Under the pieces are notes generated by a model. It was not told the DNA's origin, made no database searches, and saw only the letters and a program-made list of their open reading frames with translations. A stretch of DNA of 64,000 nt. Source: Paramagnetospirillum caucaseum (GTDB taxonomy: Bacteria > Pseudomonadota > Alphaproteobacteria > Rhodospirillales > Magnetospirillaceae). The stretch covers positions 23,479 through 87,478 of the forward strand of contig NZ_AONQ01000011.1 of the NCBI RefSeq assembly GCF_000342045.1. The letters run 5' to 3'. Shown here in pieces: positions 9,477 through 18,211 of the stretch. The number at the start of each line of letters is the position of its first letter. Positions within the stretch are counted from its first letter, which is position 1. The position numbers and the translations under genes are program-made.

Positions 9477-10549
9477 AACTCGCCAGCCCCATCGAACACC
9501 GCCGCCAGCCCCTCGCCGGTCTTGGGTCCCGAATCGTCCGAACGGTGGACGGCGGCGAAGTCGGGCTCGCCCTCCACCCCGATGACCGCGCAGGCATAGC
9601 GGAAGGTGCGCAACGACGCCCAGGGACGCAGTATCCCCAGGCTGAACAGGGTCAGCAGCAGATTGCCGGCCACCAGCCGCATCAGCCGCCACGCCCCGGT
9701 ATCGGCCGAGAACCGGCTGCCCTCGAACTCGATTCCGGCGGCGAGATTGCGGTAGAAGCCGGCCCGGTACCACGCCCAGGGCAGGACCAGGGTCACGGCG
9801 GCCACCAAGAGCAGAAGCAGGGTGAACACCATTCCGGCGACCGCCTCGCCGTATTCCTCCTGCTCGACCGCCATCTCCATGGCGCCGACCAGGATCACCG
9901 CCGCCGCCGTGAAGACCAGCCCGCTGATCCACACCAGGGCAAAGCGGCCATAAAGGCCCGAGGCGGTGGCGTCGCACCGCAGAGGGCGATCGCCGAAGGT
10001 GGTGTTGCCGAAGCGGTAGCGGGCCAGCCACATCTCGCCCCACGGCCAGGCCCAGCCCAGGCTGAGCGGCACGGCGAGCCACACCGCCAGGGAACGCAGG
10101 GCGTAACCCCACCCCGAGCCGGTCTGGCCACCCCGGATGCCGCGCCAGCGGGTGCGCGACATCTGGTAGCGCCGCGCCCGGTACAGCCCCACCGCCACCA
10201 GCAGCACGGTCAGCAGGTAGAGCAGCGAGATCGCCAGCCCGCCCAGGGGATTGCCGGTGGTGACCAGCACCTGGGCCCAGCCGAAACCGGCGGCCAGCGG
10301 CAGGTAGATGAGGAACAGGACGATCAGGAAGCCGGTGAACAGCTCCTTGCCGGTGCCGGTGTATTCCACCGGATCGCTCCAGGCGGTGGTGCCGCCCCAC
10401 AGCAGGCGGCGTACCCGGGTCTTGCCCCAGAACCGGTAGAGCGACAGGGTCAGGATCGACAGCAGCAGATTGACCAGGGCCAGCCTGATCATGCCCCCCG
10501 TACCGCCGGAATGGGCGAAGGGGCGCTGCGGGGCTGTGACTTCACTCAT
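9473..10549 (-). CDS. DUF898 (YjgN-like) polytopic membrane protein
   Basis: A 358-residue inner membrane protein of the YjgN/DUF898 family. It shows the family's internally repeated pattern: SLYRFWGKTRVRRLLW near the N-terminus, YRARRYQMSRTRWRGIRGG in the middle, and SLGILRPWASLRTFRYA near the C-terminus. About eight membrane helices are visible. The function of the family is not established. The start at 10549 follows a weak ribosome binding site (GGGAGATTGCC). Its stop overlaps the TTG start of the M48 protease, which suggests joint synthesis. Confidence 0.88.
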   Translation of the reverse strand: MSEVTAPQRPFAHSGGTGGMIRLALVNLLLSILTLSLYRFWGKTRVRRLLWGGTTAWSDPVEYTGTGKELFTGFLIVLFLIYLPLAAGFGWAQVLVTTGNPLGGLAISLLYLLTVLLVAVGLYRARRYQMSRTRWRGIRGGQTGSGWGYALRSLAVWLAVPLSLGWAWPWGEMWLARYRFGNTTFGDRPLRCDATASGLYGRFALVWISGLVFTAAAVILVGAMEMAVEQEEYGEAVAGMVFTLLLLLVAAVTLVLPWAWYRAGFYRNLAAGIEFEGSRFSADTGAWRLMRLVAGNLLLTLFSLGILRPWASLRTFRYACAVIGVEGEPDFAAVHRSDDSGPKTGEGLAAVFDGAGEF

Positions 10550-10605
10550 GGCAATCTCCCGGCCGGATCACCGCAAGGTAACCCGGCGGGGGACGCAATG
10601 AAACC

Positions 10606-12288
10606 TCAGCTGGCGCGAATCTTGTCGATGAATCCCTTGACCTCGCGGCCCAGCGCGTCGGACTGCGACGAGAGTTCCCGGGATTCCACCAGGACCTCCT
10701 CGGAAGTGTCGCCGGCCTGACGGGCGGCGGCATTAACGCCGGCGATGTTCTGGGCCACCGCCTCGGTGCCCTGGGCGGCCTGCTCGACGTTGCGGGCGAT
10801 CTCGGCGGTGGCGGCCTGCTGCTCCTGCACCGCCGAGGCGATGGACGAGGTGACCTGCGACAATTCGCTGATGGTCGACAGGATGTCCCGGATGGCGTCC
10901 ACCGCCTGCCCCGTCGCGCCTTGCACCTCGCCGATCTGGTTGGAGATCTCCTCGGTGGCCTTGGCGGTCTGGTTGGCGAGGTTCTTGACCTCGTTGGCCA
11001 CCACGGCGAAGCCCTTGCCGGCGTCGCCGGCCCGCGCCGCCTCGATGGTGGCGTTGAGCGCCAGCAGGTTGGTCTGGGCGGCGATGTCGTTGATCAGGCT
11101 GACCACGTCGCCGATCCGGCTGGCCGCCGAGGCCAGGCTCTGGACGATGGCGCCGGTCTGCTCGGCCTTGGAGACCGCGTGGTTGGTGGTGGTGGACGAG
11201 GTGTCCACCTGGCGGGCGATCTCGGCGATGGAGGCCGACAGCTCCTCGGCGGCCGAGGCCACCGTCTGGACATTGGACGAGGCGTGCTCGGCCGCGTCGG
11301 CCGCCGCGCCCGCCTGGCGCGACGCCTGCTCCGCCGCCGCCGACATGGAGGACGCGGTGCTGCTCATCTTGGTGGCCGCCCCGGCCACGTGATCGACCAC
11401 CGCCTTGACGTGGCCCTCGAACTCGCTGGCCAGGGTGTTCATGGCGGAGCGGCGCTCGGCCTCGGCCTTGGTCTTGGCCGCCGCCTGCTCGGCCTCCAGG
11501 CGCTTGACCGCCAGACCGTTCTCCTTGAACACCTCGACGGTGCGGGCCATGTCGCCGACCTCGTCGGCCCGCTGGCGGGCGGGAACCTCGATGCCGTAAT
11601 CGCCACCGGCCATGCGTTCCATCACGGCGCGCAAGCCGCCCAGCGGCCCGGTGATGCTCCGGGTGATCAGCAGGGCGATGCCGCCCAGCAGCACGGTCAG
11701 CACCGCGATGGAAACCATCATGGTGGTCCTCGCCGACTGGTGTTCGGCCTTGGCGGTGTCCGACAGGGCCTGCGCCTTGGTCTTGGAGAATACGACAATC
11801 TCCTCGAACAATTCGGCGATCAGCTTGACCTGGGCGGCGCCCTCGGTCCTGGTGATGGCGGCGGCCTCGGGCTTTTGCCCGGCCCGCATGTGGACGAACA
11901 CCCGCTCGCGGATGGGCCGCCAATCCTCGACGGCCTTGCGCAACGCCGTCATCCTGGCCTTATCGCCCAGGAAACGCGGCGCCGCGATATCCAGATGCTC
12001 CAGGACTTCCTTTTCCGAGCCGTTGACCGCCACGATGGCCGCGTCCATCTGGGCGGCGTCCTGGGACAGGGCGACATCCTTCATGCTGCGATGCATGGCG
12101 ATGAGGTCGCTCTTGGCCTCCAGCAGGTTCATGGTCACCGTATAGGGATGGTCGTACATCTTGGTGGTCAGATCGGCGACGCCGTCGATGACGCCCAGGG
12201 ACCGCCAGCCCAGGCCGCCGATCAGAAGGAGAATCAAGGCAAAAGCCACATACAGACGGCTGCCGATCTTCATATTGCTCAGCGACAT
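10606..12288 (-). CDS. Methyl-accepting chemotaxis protein with a four-helix-bundle sensor
   Basis: A 560-residue chemoreceptor. TM1 is near residues 11-30 ([17 protein letters not shown]), a periplasmic four-helix-bundle domain spans about 31-188 (contains [20 protein letters not shown]), and TM2 lies near 189-210 ([19 protein letters not shown]). HAMP ([20 protein letters not shown]) is followed by the signalling hairpin with the conserved tip [20 protein letters not shown]. The ligand is unknown. GAAGGTGAG just before the ATG supports the start. It is divergent from the acrylyl-CoA reductase gene. Confidence 0.93.
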   Translation of the reverse strand: MSLSNMKIGSRLYVAFALILLLIGGLGWRSLGVIDGVADLTTKMYDHPYTVTMNLLEAKSDLIAMHRSMKDVALSQDAAQMDAAIVAVNGSEKEVLEHLDIAAPRFLGDKARMTALRKAVEDWRPIRERVFVHMRAGQKPEAAAITRTEGAAQVKLIAELFEEIVVFSKTKAQALSDTAKAEHQSARTTMMVSIAVLTVLLGGIALLITRSITGPLGGLRAVMERMAGGDYGIEVPARQRADEVGDMARTVEVFKENGLAVKRLEAEQAAAKTKAEAERRSAMNTLASEFEGHVKAVVDHVAGAATKMSSTASSMSAAAEQASRQAGAAADAAEHASSNVQTVASAAEELSASIAEIARQVDTSSTTTNHAVSKAEQTGAIVQSLASAASRIGDVVSLINDIAAQTNLLALNATIEAARAGDAGKGFAVVANEVKNLANQTAKATEEISNQIGEVQGATGQAVDAIRDILSTISELSQVTSSIASAVQEQQAATAEIARNVEQAAQGTEAVAQNIAGVNAAARQAGDTSEEVLVESRELSSQSDALGREVKGFIDKIRAS

Positions 12289-12443
12289 GACTCACCTTCC
12301 CCGAAAGGGACCATTGGGATAGGGAACCTAGCCTTCAATCTTAACCTTTGTATATAGTGGTTTTCCGCAGTCGACGCGGCACGGTGCGGGATGGCGCGGC
12401 GCCTGCTACACTGGCCGGCAGATTTTTATCCGTCCAGGAGGCC

Positions 12444-13442
12444 ATGGTGAGCGACTTTCCCGCCCTGATGCTTGACGAAACCGACGGCAAGGTAACCGCC
12501 TCCATCCGCAGGCTGGCCGAATCCGACCTCCCCGAGGGCGAGGTGCTGGTCAAGGTCGACTACAGCACCCTCAACTACAAGGACGGCATGATCCTCAACG
12601 GATTGGGCCGGCTGGTGCGCAAGTACCCGCACATTCCCGGCGTGGATTTCGCCGGCACCGTCGAAGCCTCGTCCTCGCCCGAGTTCAAGCCCGGCGACAA
12701 GGTGATCCTCACCGGCTGGCGGGTGGGCGAGACCCATTGGGGCGGCTATGGCGCCAAGGCCCGCGTCAAGGCCGAGTGGCTGGTTCCCCTGCCCGCCGGG
12801 CTGACTACCCGGCAGGCCATGGCGGTGGGCACCGCCGGCTTCACCGCCATGCTGGCGGTGATGGCGCTGGAGGATCACGGGCTGCGGACCACCGACGAGG
12901 GCGAGGTGCTGGTCACCGGCGCCGCCGGCGGTCTGGGCAGCGTCGCCGTGCTGCTTCTCTCCAGGCTCGGCTATCGCGTGGCCGCCTCGACGGGACGGGA
13001 AAGCCTGGGCGAGTATCTGCGCTCGCTGGGCGCCGCCTCCATCGTCGACCGCGCCGAGGTCGGCGCGCCGCCGGCCAAGCCGCTGCTGTCCGAGCGTTGG
13101 GCGGCGGCGGTGGATTCCGTCGGCGGGGCCACGCTGGCCAACACCGTCGCCAGCTTGCGCATGCGCGGCGCCGTGGCGTCGTGCGGCAATGCCGGCGGCA
13201 TCGAGTTCAGCCTGACCGTGCTGCCCTTCCTGCTGCGCGGCGCCAGCATCCTGGGCATCGATTCGGTGATGTGTCCCAAGCCCAAGCGCATGGTCGCCTG
13301 GAAGCGCCTGGCCGAACTGCTGCCGCTGGACAAGCTCGATCAGCTCACCACCGAAATCCGTCTGGTGGATCTGCCCGAGATGGGCGCCAGGATCCTCAAG
13401 GGGGACGTCAAGGGCCGGGTGGTGGTGGACCCTAACCGGTGA
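12444..13442 (+). CDS. acuI: Acrylyl-CoA reductase AcuI / YhdH-type medium-chain reductase
   Basis: NADPH-dependent quinone-oxidoreductase-like enzyme that reduces acrylyl-CoA to propionyl-CoA, protecting against a toxic electrophile formed in propionate or DMSP metabolism. About 332 residues. The N-terminal GroES-like domain contains STLNYKDGMILNGLGRLVRKYPHIPGVDFAG (split across the fold), followed by the Rossmann motif VLVTGAAGGLGSVAV and the family segment CGNAGGIEF. AGGAGG ends 2 nt before the ATG at 12444, so the GTG at 12447 is an equally good or better start. Its 3' end overlaps that of the convergent symporter gene by 11 nt. Confidence 0.92.
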   Translation: MVSDFPALMLDETDGKVTASIRRLAESDLPEGEVLVKVDYSTLNYKDGMILNGLGRLVRKYPHIPGVDFAGTVEASSSPEFKPGDKVILTGWRVGETHWGGYGAKARVKAEWLVPLPAGLTTRQAMAVGTAGFTAMLAVMALEDHGLRTTDEGEVLVTGAAGGLGSVAVLLLSRLGYRVAASTGRESLGEYLRSLGAASIVDRAEVGAPPAKPLLSERWAAAVDSVGGATLANTVASLRMRGAVASCGNAGGIEFSLTVLPFLLRGASILGIDSVMCPKPKRMVAWKRLAELLPLDKLDQLTTEIRLVDLPEMGARILKGDVKGRVVVDPNR

Positions 13443-14289
13443 CCACCCGCCGCCGCTTCACCGCCCAGATGAAGGCCAAAGCGGTGAGGTTCATGACGAA
13501 GGCGTAGACGATGCTGGGCACCATCATGGCAGGGTTGCCCAGCAGCGTCACCGCCACGAAGATGCCCAGCGCCCCGTTCTGCAACCCGTTCTCCATCACC
13601 ACGGCGATGCGGTCGGCCAGTTCCAGCCGGGCAAGGGCGCCCAGCATCCAGGCGCCGGTCATGGCCGCCAGATTGAGGGCCAGGGCGGCGGGCACCACGT
13701 CGTGCACATGGTCGATCAGCGCCTGGCGCTGGCTGACGAAGGCGCCGACCACGATCAGGGCGAACAGCAGGGTGGCCACCGGCCGGGCGACCCGGCCCAG
13801 GCGCGCGGCCGCCCGCGGCCACAGCCGCTGGATGCCCAGCCCCAGGGCCAGCGGCACCGTATCCACCAGGAAGATGCCCAGCGTCATCTTGGCCACCGGA
13901 ATCTCCACCGACCGGTCATAGCCGGCGAACAGGGCGAGGCCGACATTGACCAGCAGCGGTACCGTCAGCGTGGCGGCCAGCGAGGTCAGCGCGGTGATGG
14001 TGGCGGCCAGGGCGATGCGCCCGCCGGCGTGATGGGTCAGCAGGGCCGAGGTCACCCCCGCCGGGCAGGCGGCCAGCAGGATCATGCCCACCGCGAAATC
14101 GGGCTCGGGCTTCCAGGCCAGCACCAGGGCCAGTCCCAGGGCGGGCAGCAGGACCAGCTTGGCCGCCAGCCCCACCGCCATGGCCCGGGGATGGCCGAAC
14201 ACCGTCTTGAAGTCGCGCCCGTCCATGGTCAGGCCCATGGCGAACATGATGAAGGCGAGCGCCAGCGGCAGGGCGGCCTGGGTGATCAC
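13432..14289 (-). CDS. Bile acid:sodium symporter (BASS) family transporter
   Basis: A 285-residue inner membrane protein with about nine to ten helices. Family features are present: AMGLTMDGRDFK near the N-terminus, LLAACPAGVTSALLTHHAGGRIALA and MENGLQNGALGIFVAVTLL in the two crossing-helix regions. The substrate is unknown; members move organic anions with sodium. The start is GTG at 14289, overlapping the menA stop (GTGA, 4 nt). It is therefore the last gene of the unit nosY-ubiE-menA-symporter, which raises the question whether it carries a quinone precursor or a respiratory substrate. That link is inference. Confidence 0.88.
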   Translation of the reverse strand: MITQAALPLALAFIMFAMGLTMDGRDFKTVFGHPRAMAVGLAAKLVLLPALGLALVLAWKPEPDFAVGMILLAACPAGVTSALLTHHAGGRIALAATITALTSLAATLTVPLLVNVGLALFAGYDRSVEIPVAKMTLGIFLVDTVPLALGLGIQRLWPRAAARLGRVARPVATLLFALIVVGAFVSQRQALIDHVHDVVPAALALNLAAMTGAWMLGALARLELADRIAVVMENGLQNGALGIFVAVTLLGNPAMMVPSIVYAFVMNLTALAFIWAVKRRRVVTG

Positions 14290-15233
14290 AGCATCACCCC
14301 CAGGGACACCAGCGCCGCCAGCACCAGCTGGAAGCGCGCCGTCGAGGCCAGGATGGCATTGAAGGCCGCCCCCCTGGCCCGGGTGGCGAAACGCAGAATC
14401 AGCCACAGGGCCAGGGGCAGCGCCCCCAGGCACAGCCAGCCGCCCTTCGGCCCCAGCGGCGAGGCCAGCACGGCGATGGGCAGCAGCAGCAGCAGGCCGT
14501 AGGCCGCCTTGGACGCCTCGACCCCCATGCGGATGGCCAGGGTGCGGCGCCCGGCCAGACGGTCGGGCTCCATGTCGCGGTAATTGTTGGCCAGCAGCAC
14601 CGCCGCCGCTACCGCCCCCATGGCGAGACCGGCCATGATCGACTGACCGGTCAGGGACAGGGTCTGCAGGTAATAGGTCCCGCCCACCGCACCGATGCCG
14701 AAGAAGGCGATGACGAAGGCTTCGCCGGTGGGGGTATAGGCGATGGGTCGCGGGCCGCCGGAATAGGCCCAGCCGGCCAGCAGCGAGGCCAGCCCCAGAA
14801 CGGCGATGGGCCAGCCGCCCAGCCAGACGAGATAGAGACCGACCAGGGCGGCCAGGGCGAAGCAGGCCAGGGCGGCGCGCTTGACCCGCTCGGGCGTCGC
14901 CCAGCCGAGCGCGGTGACGCGCGGCGGCCCCTGGCGCAGCGGCTGGTCGCCGCCCCGCAGCGCGTCGCCCACGTCGTTGTAGAGATTGGTGCCGGCCTGG
15001 ATGGCCAGGGCGCCGAGCAGCGAGGCGGCGAAGGGGCGCGGATCGAGGCCGCCGGTATCGGCGAACGCCAGGGCGCTGCCGGTCATCACCGGGGCCACGG
15101 AAATGGTCAGCGTCTTGGGCCGGATGGCCAGCAGCCACAGCCGCCAGCCGTCCGGCGGCTGGTCGGCGCGGCTGGAATGCTGCCCATCGATGACCAGCGA
15201 CGGCTTTTCGGGCTGGCCGGAATCGAGCTTCAT
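14286..15233 (-). CDS. menA: 1,4-dihydroxy-2-naphthoate polyprenyltransferase MenA
   Basis: Membrane prenyltransferase that attaches the isoprenoid tail to 1,4-dihydroxy-2-naphthoate, the step before the last in menaquinone synthesis. The 315-residue UbiA-fold protein has the first Asp motif in NLYNDVGDALRGGDQPLRQG and the second in NNYRDMEPDRLAGRRTLAIR. Both match MenA more closely than UbiA (the GD...GP.R and NN.RD patterns). About eight to nine helices follow a short polar N-terminus. The ATG overlaps the ubiE stop (ATGA) and its own stop overlaps the symporter GTG. Its place inside a nos operon is unusual. Confidence 0.9.
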   Translation of the reverse strand: MKLDSGQPEKPSLVIDGQHSSRADQPPDGWRLWLLAIRPKTLTISVAPVMTGSALAFADTGGLDPRPFAASLLGALAIQAGTNLYNDVGDALRGGDQPLRQGPPRVTALGWATPERVKRAALACFALAALVGLYLVWLGGWPIAVLGLASLLAGWAYSGGPRPIAYTPTGEAFVIAFFGIGAVGGTYYLQTLSLTGQSIMAGLAMGAVAAAVLLANNYRDMEPDRLAGRRTLAIRMGVEASKAAYGLLLLLPIAVLASPLGPKGGWLCLGALPLALWLILRFATRARGAAFNAILASTARFQLVLAALVSLGVML

Positions 15234-15961
15234 GACGCGGGCTTCACGCCGGAATGCAGGCAGGCGATGCCCGCCGACAGGTTGCGCCAGCCGACACGCC
15301 CGAAACCGGCCGCCGTCATCAGCCCGGCCATCTCGCGCTGATCGGGAAAGCGGCGGATGGATTCCACCAGATAGGCATAGGCCGCCGGCTCGCGGGCGAT
15401 CCAGGCGCCCAGGCGCGGAATCACATGGAAGGAATAGGCGTCGTAGAACGGGCGGATCAGCGCCCAGGGCCGGGAGAATTCCAGGCAGACGAACCAGCCG
15501 CCCGGCTTCAGGACCCGGAAGATCTCGGCCAGAGCCGCTTCCGGGCTGGTGGCGTTGCGCAGGCCGAAGGCGATGGTCAGGGTGTCCACCGAACCGGTCT
15601 CGAACGGCATGGCCTCGGCCTTGCCCTCCAGGAACTGGATGCCCAGCCCCCGGCACCGCCTCTCCCCCACCGCCATCATCTCGGGCGAGGGGTCGCAGAC
15701 GATCACCCGGCGGTCGGGAGCGGCCAGCAGCCGGGCCACGTCGCCGGTGCCGCCGGCCAGATCGACGATCAACTGCCCGGCGCCGGGACGGGCGACCTTG
15801 ACCATCTCCCGTTTCCACAGGCGGTGGATGCCGAAGCTCATCACGTCGTTCATCAGGTCGTAGCGCGGCGCCACGGCGTTGAACACCGCGCGGATGCGCG
15901 TCTCGCGCTCCTCGGGGCTGACCGACTGGAAACCGAACGTACCCGACAACGACGTGGTCAA
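15230..15961 (-). CDS. ubiE: UbiE/MenG quinone C-methyltransferase
   Basis: SAM-dependent methyltransferase for the last step of menaquinone synthesis (and a C-methylation in ubiquinone synthesis). The 243-residue protein has FNAVAPRYDLMNDVMSFG, the SAM loop LIVDLAGGTGDVARLL, and the family signature GLRNATSPEAALAEIFRVLK. The start is a TTG at 15961 that overlaps the nosY stop (TTGA); a second TTG lies 12 nt further in. It is joined to menA by an ATGA overlap. Given its partner, a role as demethylmenaquinone methyltransferase (MenG) is the natural reading, though use for both quinones cannot be excluded. Confidence 0.93.
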   Translation of the reverse strand: MTTSLSGTFGFQSVSPEERETRIRAVFNAVAPRYDLMNDVMSFGIHRLWKREMVKVARPGAGQLIVDLAGGTGDVARLLAAPDRRVIVCDPSPEMMAVGERRCRGLGIQFLEGKAEAMPFETGSVDTLTIAFGLRNATSPEAALAEIFRVLKPGGWFVCLEFSRPWALIRPFYDAYSFHVIPRLGAWIAREPAAYAYLVESIRRFPDQREMAGLMTAAGFGRVGWRNLSAGIACLHSGVKPAS

Positions 15962-16785
15962 GGAAGGTCACCCCGCCTGAACAGGAAATAGCCGATCCCG
16001 GCGCTGAGGGTGCCCAGCGCCACTGGATAAGCAAGTGCGAATGTAAGATAGCCGCTGCGGCCCAGGGCGTCGAGGATGACGTAGGAGCTTGGCCCCAGCA
16101 CCACCATCTGCGGATCGAACAGCAGGATGGCGGCGGTACGGAAGCTCTGCAGCGGATTGGCCACCGCGATGCCGACGATCAGTTCCAGCGGCAGCCTTTC
16201 GCGGATCATCAGGCCCAGCAGGATCAGGTCGAGGAACAGCAGCAGCACCAGCCAGGTGAGGAAGGCCCCGGTCTGGGCCACGTCGGGGGTCCTGGCCAGG
16301 GTGGAGATCAGCATGCCGATCCCCAGAAAGGCCCAGGCCAGCGCCACCAGCAGGGCGGTGTAGAGCACGAACAGGCTCCAATCCACCCCGATGCCGCGCA
16401 CCATGGCATAGACCGCCGCCAGGGCCATGGCGCCGAATACCGGGAGGAACACCACCACGAAGCGGCCGATCATCTTGCCCCAGAACCAGGCGTAGAGCGG
16501 CACCGGCAGGGACAGCATGTACTCGAACACGCCGGCGTCGCGGTCGCCGGCCACCGAGCGGACCGTGGTGATCAGGATGAACACCGGCAGGATGGCGACG
16601 CACAGCTGGATATAGGTGACCAGCAGGCGCGACAGGCCGGTGAAACCCAGGATGCGGGATTCGGTCAGGCCGAACATGAACAGCAGCATCACGATGCCGC
16701 CGAACACGATGGAATAGAACATGAACCAGCGGGACCGCAGCGATTCCGCGATGTCCAGCCGGGCGGTGAGATAGAGCGCGTTCAT
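15958..16785 (-). CDS. nosY: NosY, ABC transporter permease for NosZ copper-site maturation
   Basis: A 275-residue inner membrane permease with about six helices, partner of the ATPase NosF and the periplasmic NosD. Together they help deliver sulfur/copper for the CuZ site of nitrous oxide reductase. Visible features are ILITTVRSVAGDRDAGVFEYMLSLP, typical of ABC-2/NosY permeases, and helices throughout. The ATG overlaps the nosL stop by 1 nt (TGATG), and the stop overlaps the TTG start of ubiE. Gene order here is nosF-nosL-nosY. Confidence 0.92.
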   Translation of the reverse strand: MNALYLTARLDIAESLRSRWFMFYSIVFGGIVMLLFMFGLTESRILGFTGLSRLLVTYIQLCVAILPVFILITTVRSVAGDRDAGVFEYMLSLPVPLYAWFWGKMIGRFVVVFLPVFGAMALAAVYAMVRGIGVDWSLFVLYTALLVALAWAFLGIGMLISTLARTPDVAQTGAFLTWLVLLLFLDLILLGLMIRERLPLELIVGIAVANPLQSFRTAAILLFDPQMVVLGPSSYVILDALGRSGYLTFALAYPVALGTLSAGIGYFLFRRGDLP

Positions 16786-17294
16786 CAGCCGTCTCGCGTC
16801 GTGGGGTTCGAGGGAGTCTCCGAGGGCTCGCAGCGGCTGGTGGAGCCGCGGGCCAGCACGGCGTTCTTCATGGCGGCATAATCGGCGGCCCCGGCCCGGC
16901 CCGCGTCCACGGCGCCGTAGCCGTGGGCCATGGGGGTGTGCTGGCCGTCGATGTAGAAGGCCTTGCGGCCGTCGAGCCACTTGCCGCTTTCGACGCCGCC
17001 CACCCAGAATTCCACCGTCCCGTCGTCGGCCCAGCCCTGCTTGGCCATCCACAGCACCGCGTCGCCCAGGTCGTCGAACTTGCGGACCTTGCCGTCCTTG
17101 CCCCGCACCTGGGCGGCGAAATGGGGGTCGTCGATGATCATGCCGCAATATTCGCAGGTCTCGCGGCCCCACTTGATCTCGACGGGGCCGGTGGTCTGCT
17201 GGCCGCAGGCCGATACCGCGACCACCATGCCCGGCACCAGGGCCAGAAAGCGGCGGCGGTTCATTTTATGATGCTGGCCGTGATGCTCGCACAT
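16785..17294 (-). CDS. nosL: NosL, copper-binding lipoprotein for NosZ assembly
   Basis: A 169-residue outer-leaflet lipoprotein that hands Cu(I) to apo-NosZ. It has a lipoprotein signal with basic n-region MNRRRFLALVP and lipobox ending VVAVSAC. The NosL signature CEYCGMIIDDPHFAAQ follows, then the segment KFDDLGDAVLWM. The start at 17294 has AGGAG 9 nt upstream and adds a His-rich leader (MCEHHGQHHK) before the RRR; an internal ATG at 17264 lacks such a site. Overlaps nosY by 1 nt and lies 11 nt after nosF. Confidence 0.93.
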   Translation of the reverse strand: MCEHHGQHHKMNRRRFLALVPGMVVAVSACGQQTTGPVEIKWGRETCEYCGMIIDDPHFAAQVRGKDGKVRKFDDLGDAVLWMAKQGWADDGTVEFWVGGVESGKWLDGRKAFYIDGQHTPMAHGYGAVDAGRAGAADYAAMKNAVLARGSTSRCEPSETPSNPTTRDG

Positions 17295-17305
17295 GGCAGC
17301 GGCTC

Positions 17306-18151
17306 CTATTTCATCTCGATGCCGGCCACCAGACCGGCATAGCGGGCCAGCACGCCCAGGAAGCGCAGGCGGTCGGGGCCGTTGACCACGCCGCGCCAGG
17401 CCTGGCCGCCCTCCTCGGCGCTGAAATGCCAGTCGCCCATGGCGCGCGCGAAGGCGGGCTCGGCCCGGGTCAGGCGCACCACGCAGTCGAGGCGCGCCGT
17501 CATTTCCACGTCGTCGGCCACCCGGTCGTCCAGCGCCACCTTGCCCTGGTCCATCTCCACCACGCGGTTGACCAGGGCCGCCACCTCGTCCAGGCGGTGG
17601 CTGGTGATCAGCATGACGGCGTTGTCCTTACGCTCGTGCAGCAGGTGGAAGAAGATGTGCCGTGCCTCGGGGTCCAGGTTGGCGGCCGGCTCGTCCATGA
17701 TCAGCAGGTCGGAATCGCGGCCGAGCGCGATGCCGATCAGCATCTTCTGCTTCATGCCGCCCGACAGCTTCACGAAGGGACGCGAGCGCACCATGTCCCA
17801 GTCCAGGCCCAGTTCGCGCACCATGGTGATGATGCGCTCGGGGTCCGAGCCGCAGACGGCGGCGGAGAAGTTGACCAACTCGCCCACCGGCATCTTCAGC
17901 GGCGGCGGAATCTGCGGCACGAAGCCCACATGGGACAGCACGGTCTTGCGGTTGCCGCGCGGCGGCACGCCGTTGACGGTGACCTTGCCCTCGTGCAGGT
18001 ACTCGCCCAGCAGACAGCGGATCAGGGTGGTCTTGCCCGCGCCGTTGGAGCCCACCAGGGCGATCCGCTCGCCCTTGTCGATGGACAGGCTGACGCCGTC
18101 CAGCACCCGATGACGCTTGAAGGTCTTGGAGACGTTCTCGAAAACGATCAT
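17306..18151 (-). CDS. nosF: NosF, ABC transporter ATPase for NosZ maturation
   Basis: A 281-residue ATP-binding subunit that powers NosY. Walker A is GSNGAGKTTLIRCL, the Q-loop region is VGFVPQIPPPLKMPVGEL, the signature is KLSGGMKQKM, Walker B is DLLIMDEPAANLD, and the H-loop His is in LITSHRLDEV. The C-terminal 70 residues form the extra domain common in NosF. The start at 18151 (MIVFENVSKTF) matches the family; a longer frame to 18181 adds ten residues. A 60-nt gap separates it from nosH. Confidence 0.94.
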   Translation of the reverse strand: MIVFENVSKTFKRHRVLDGVSLSIDKGERIALVGSNGAGKTTLIRCLLGEYLHEGKVTVNGVPPRGNRKTVLSHVGFVPQIPPPLKMPVGELVNFSAAVCGSDPERIITMVRELGLDWDMVRSRPFVKLSGGMKQKMLIGIALGRDSDLLIMDEPAANLDPEARHIFFHLLHERKDNAVMLITSHRLDEVAALVNRVVEMDQGKVALDDRVADDVEMTARLDCVVRLTRAEPAFARAMGDWHFSAEEGGQAWRGVVNGPDRLRFLGVLARYAGLVAGIEMK

Positions 18152-18211
18152 TCCCGCTGCATGTCCTCTTGCCCTCGCCATCCCCGGCCCAACTCCGGGG
18201 GCGGCTTCAAA

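Noticed and set aside
12348..12443. N-terminal extension of the acrylyl-CoA reductase
   Set aside because: The longer frame has no ribosome binding site and lacks family conservation; an AGGAGG lies just before 12444-12447.
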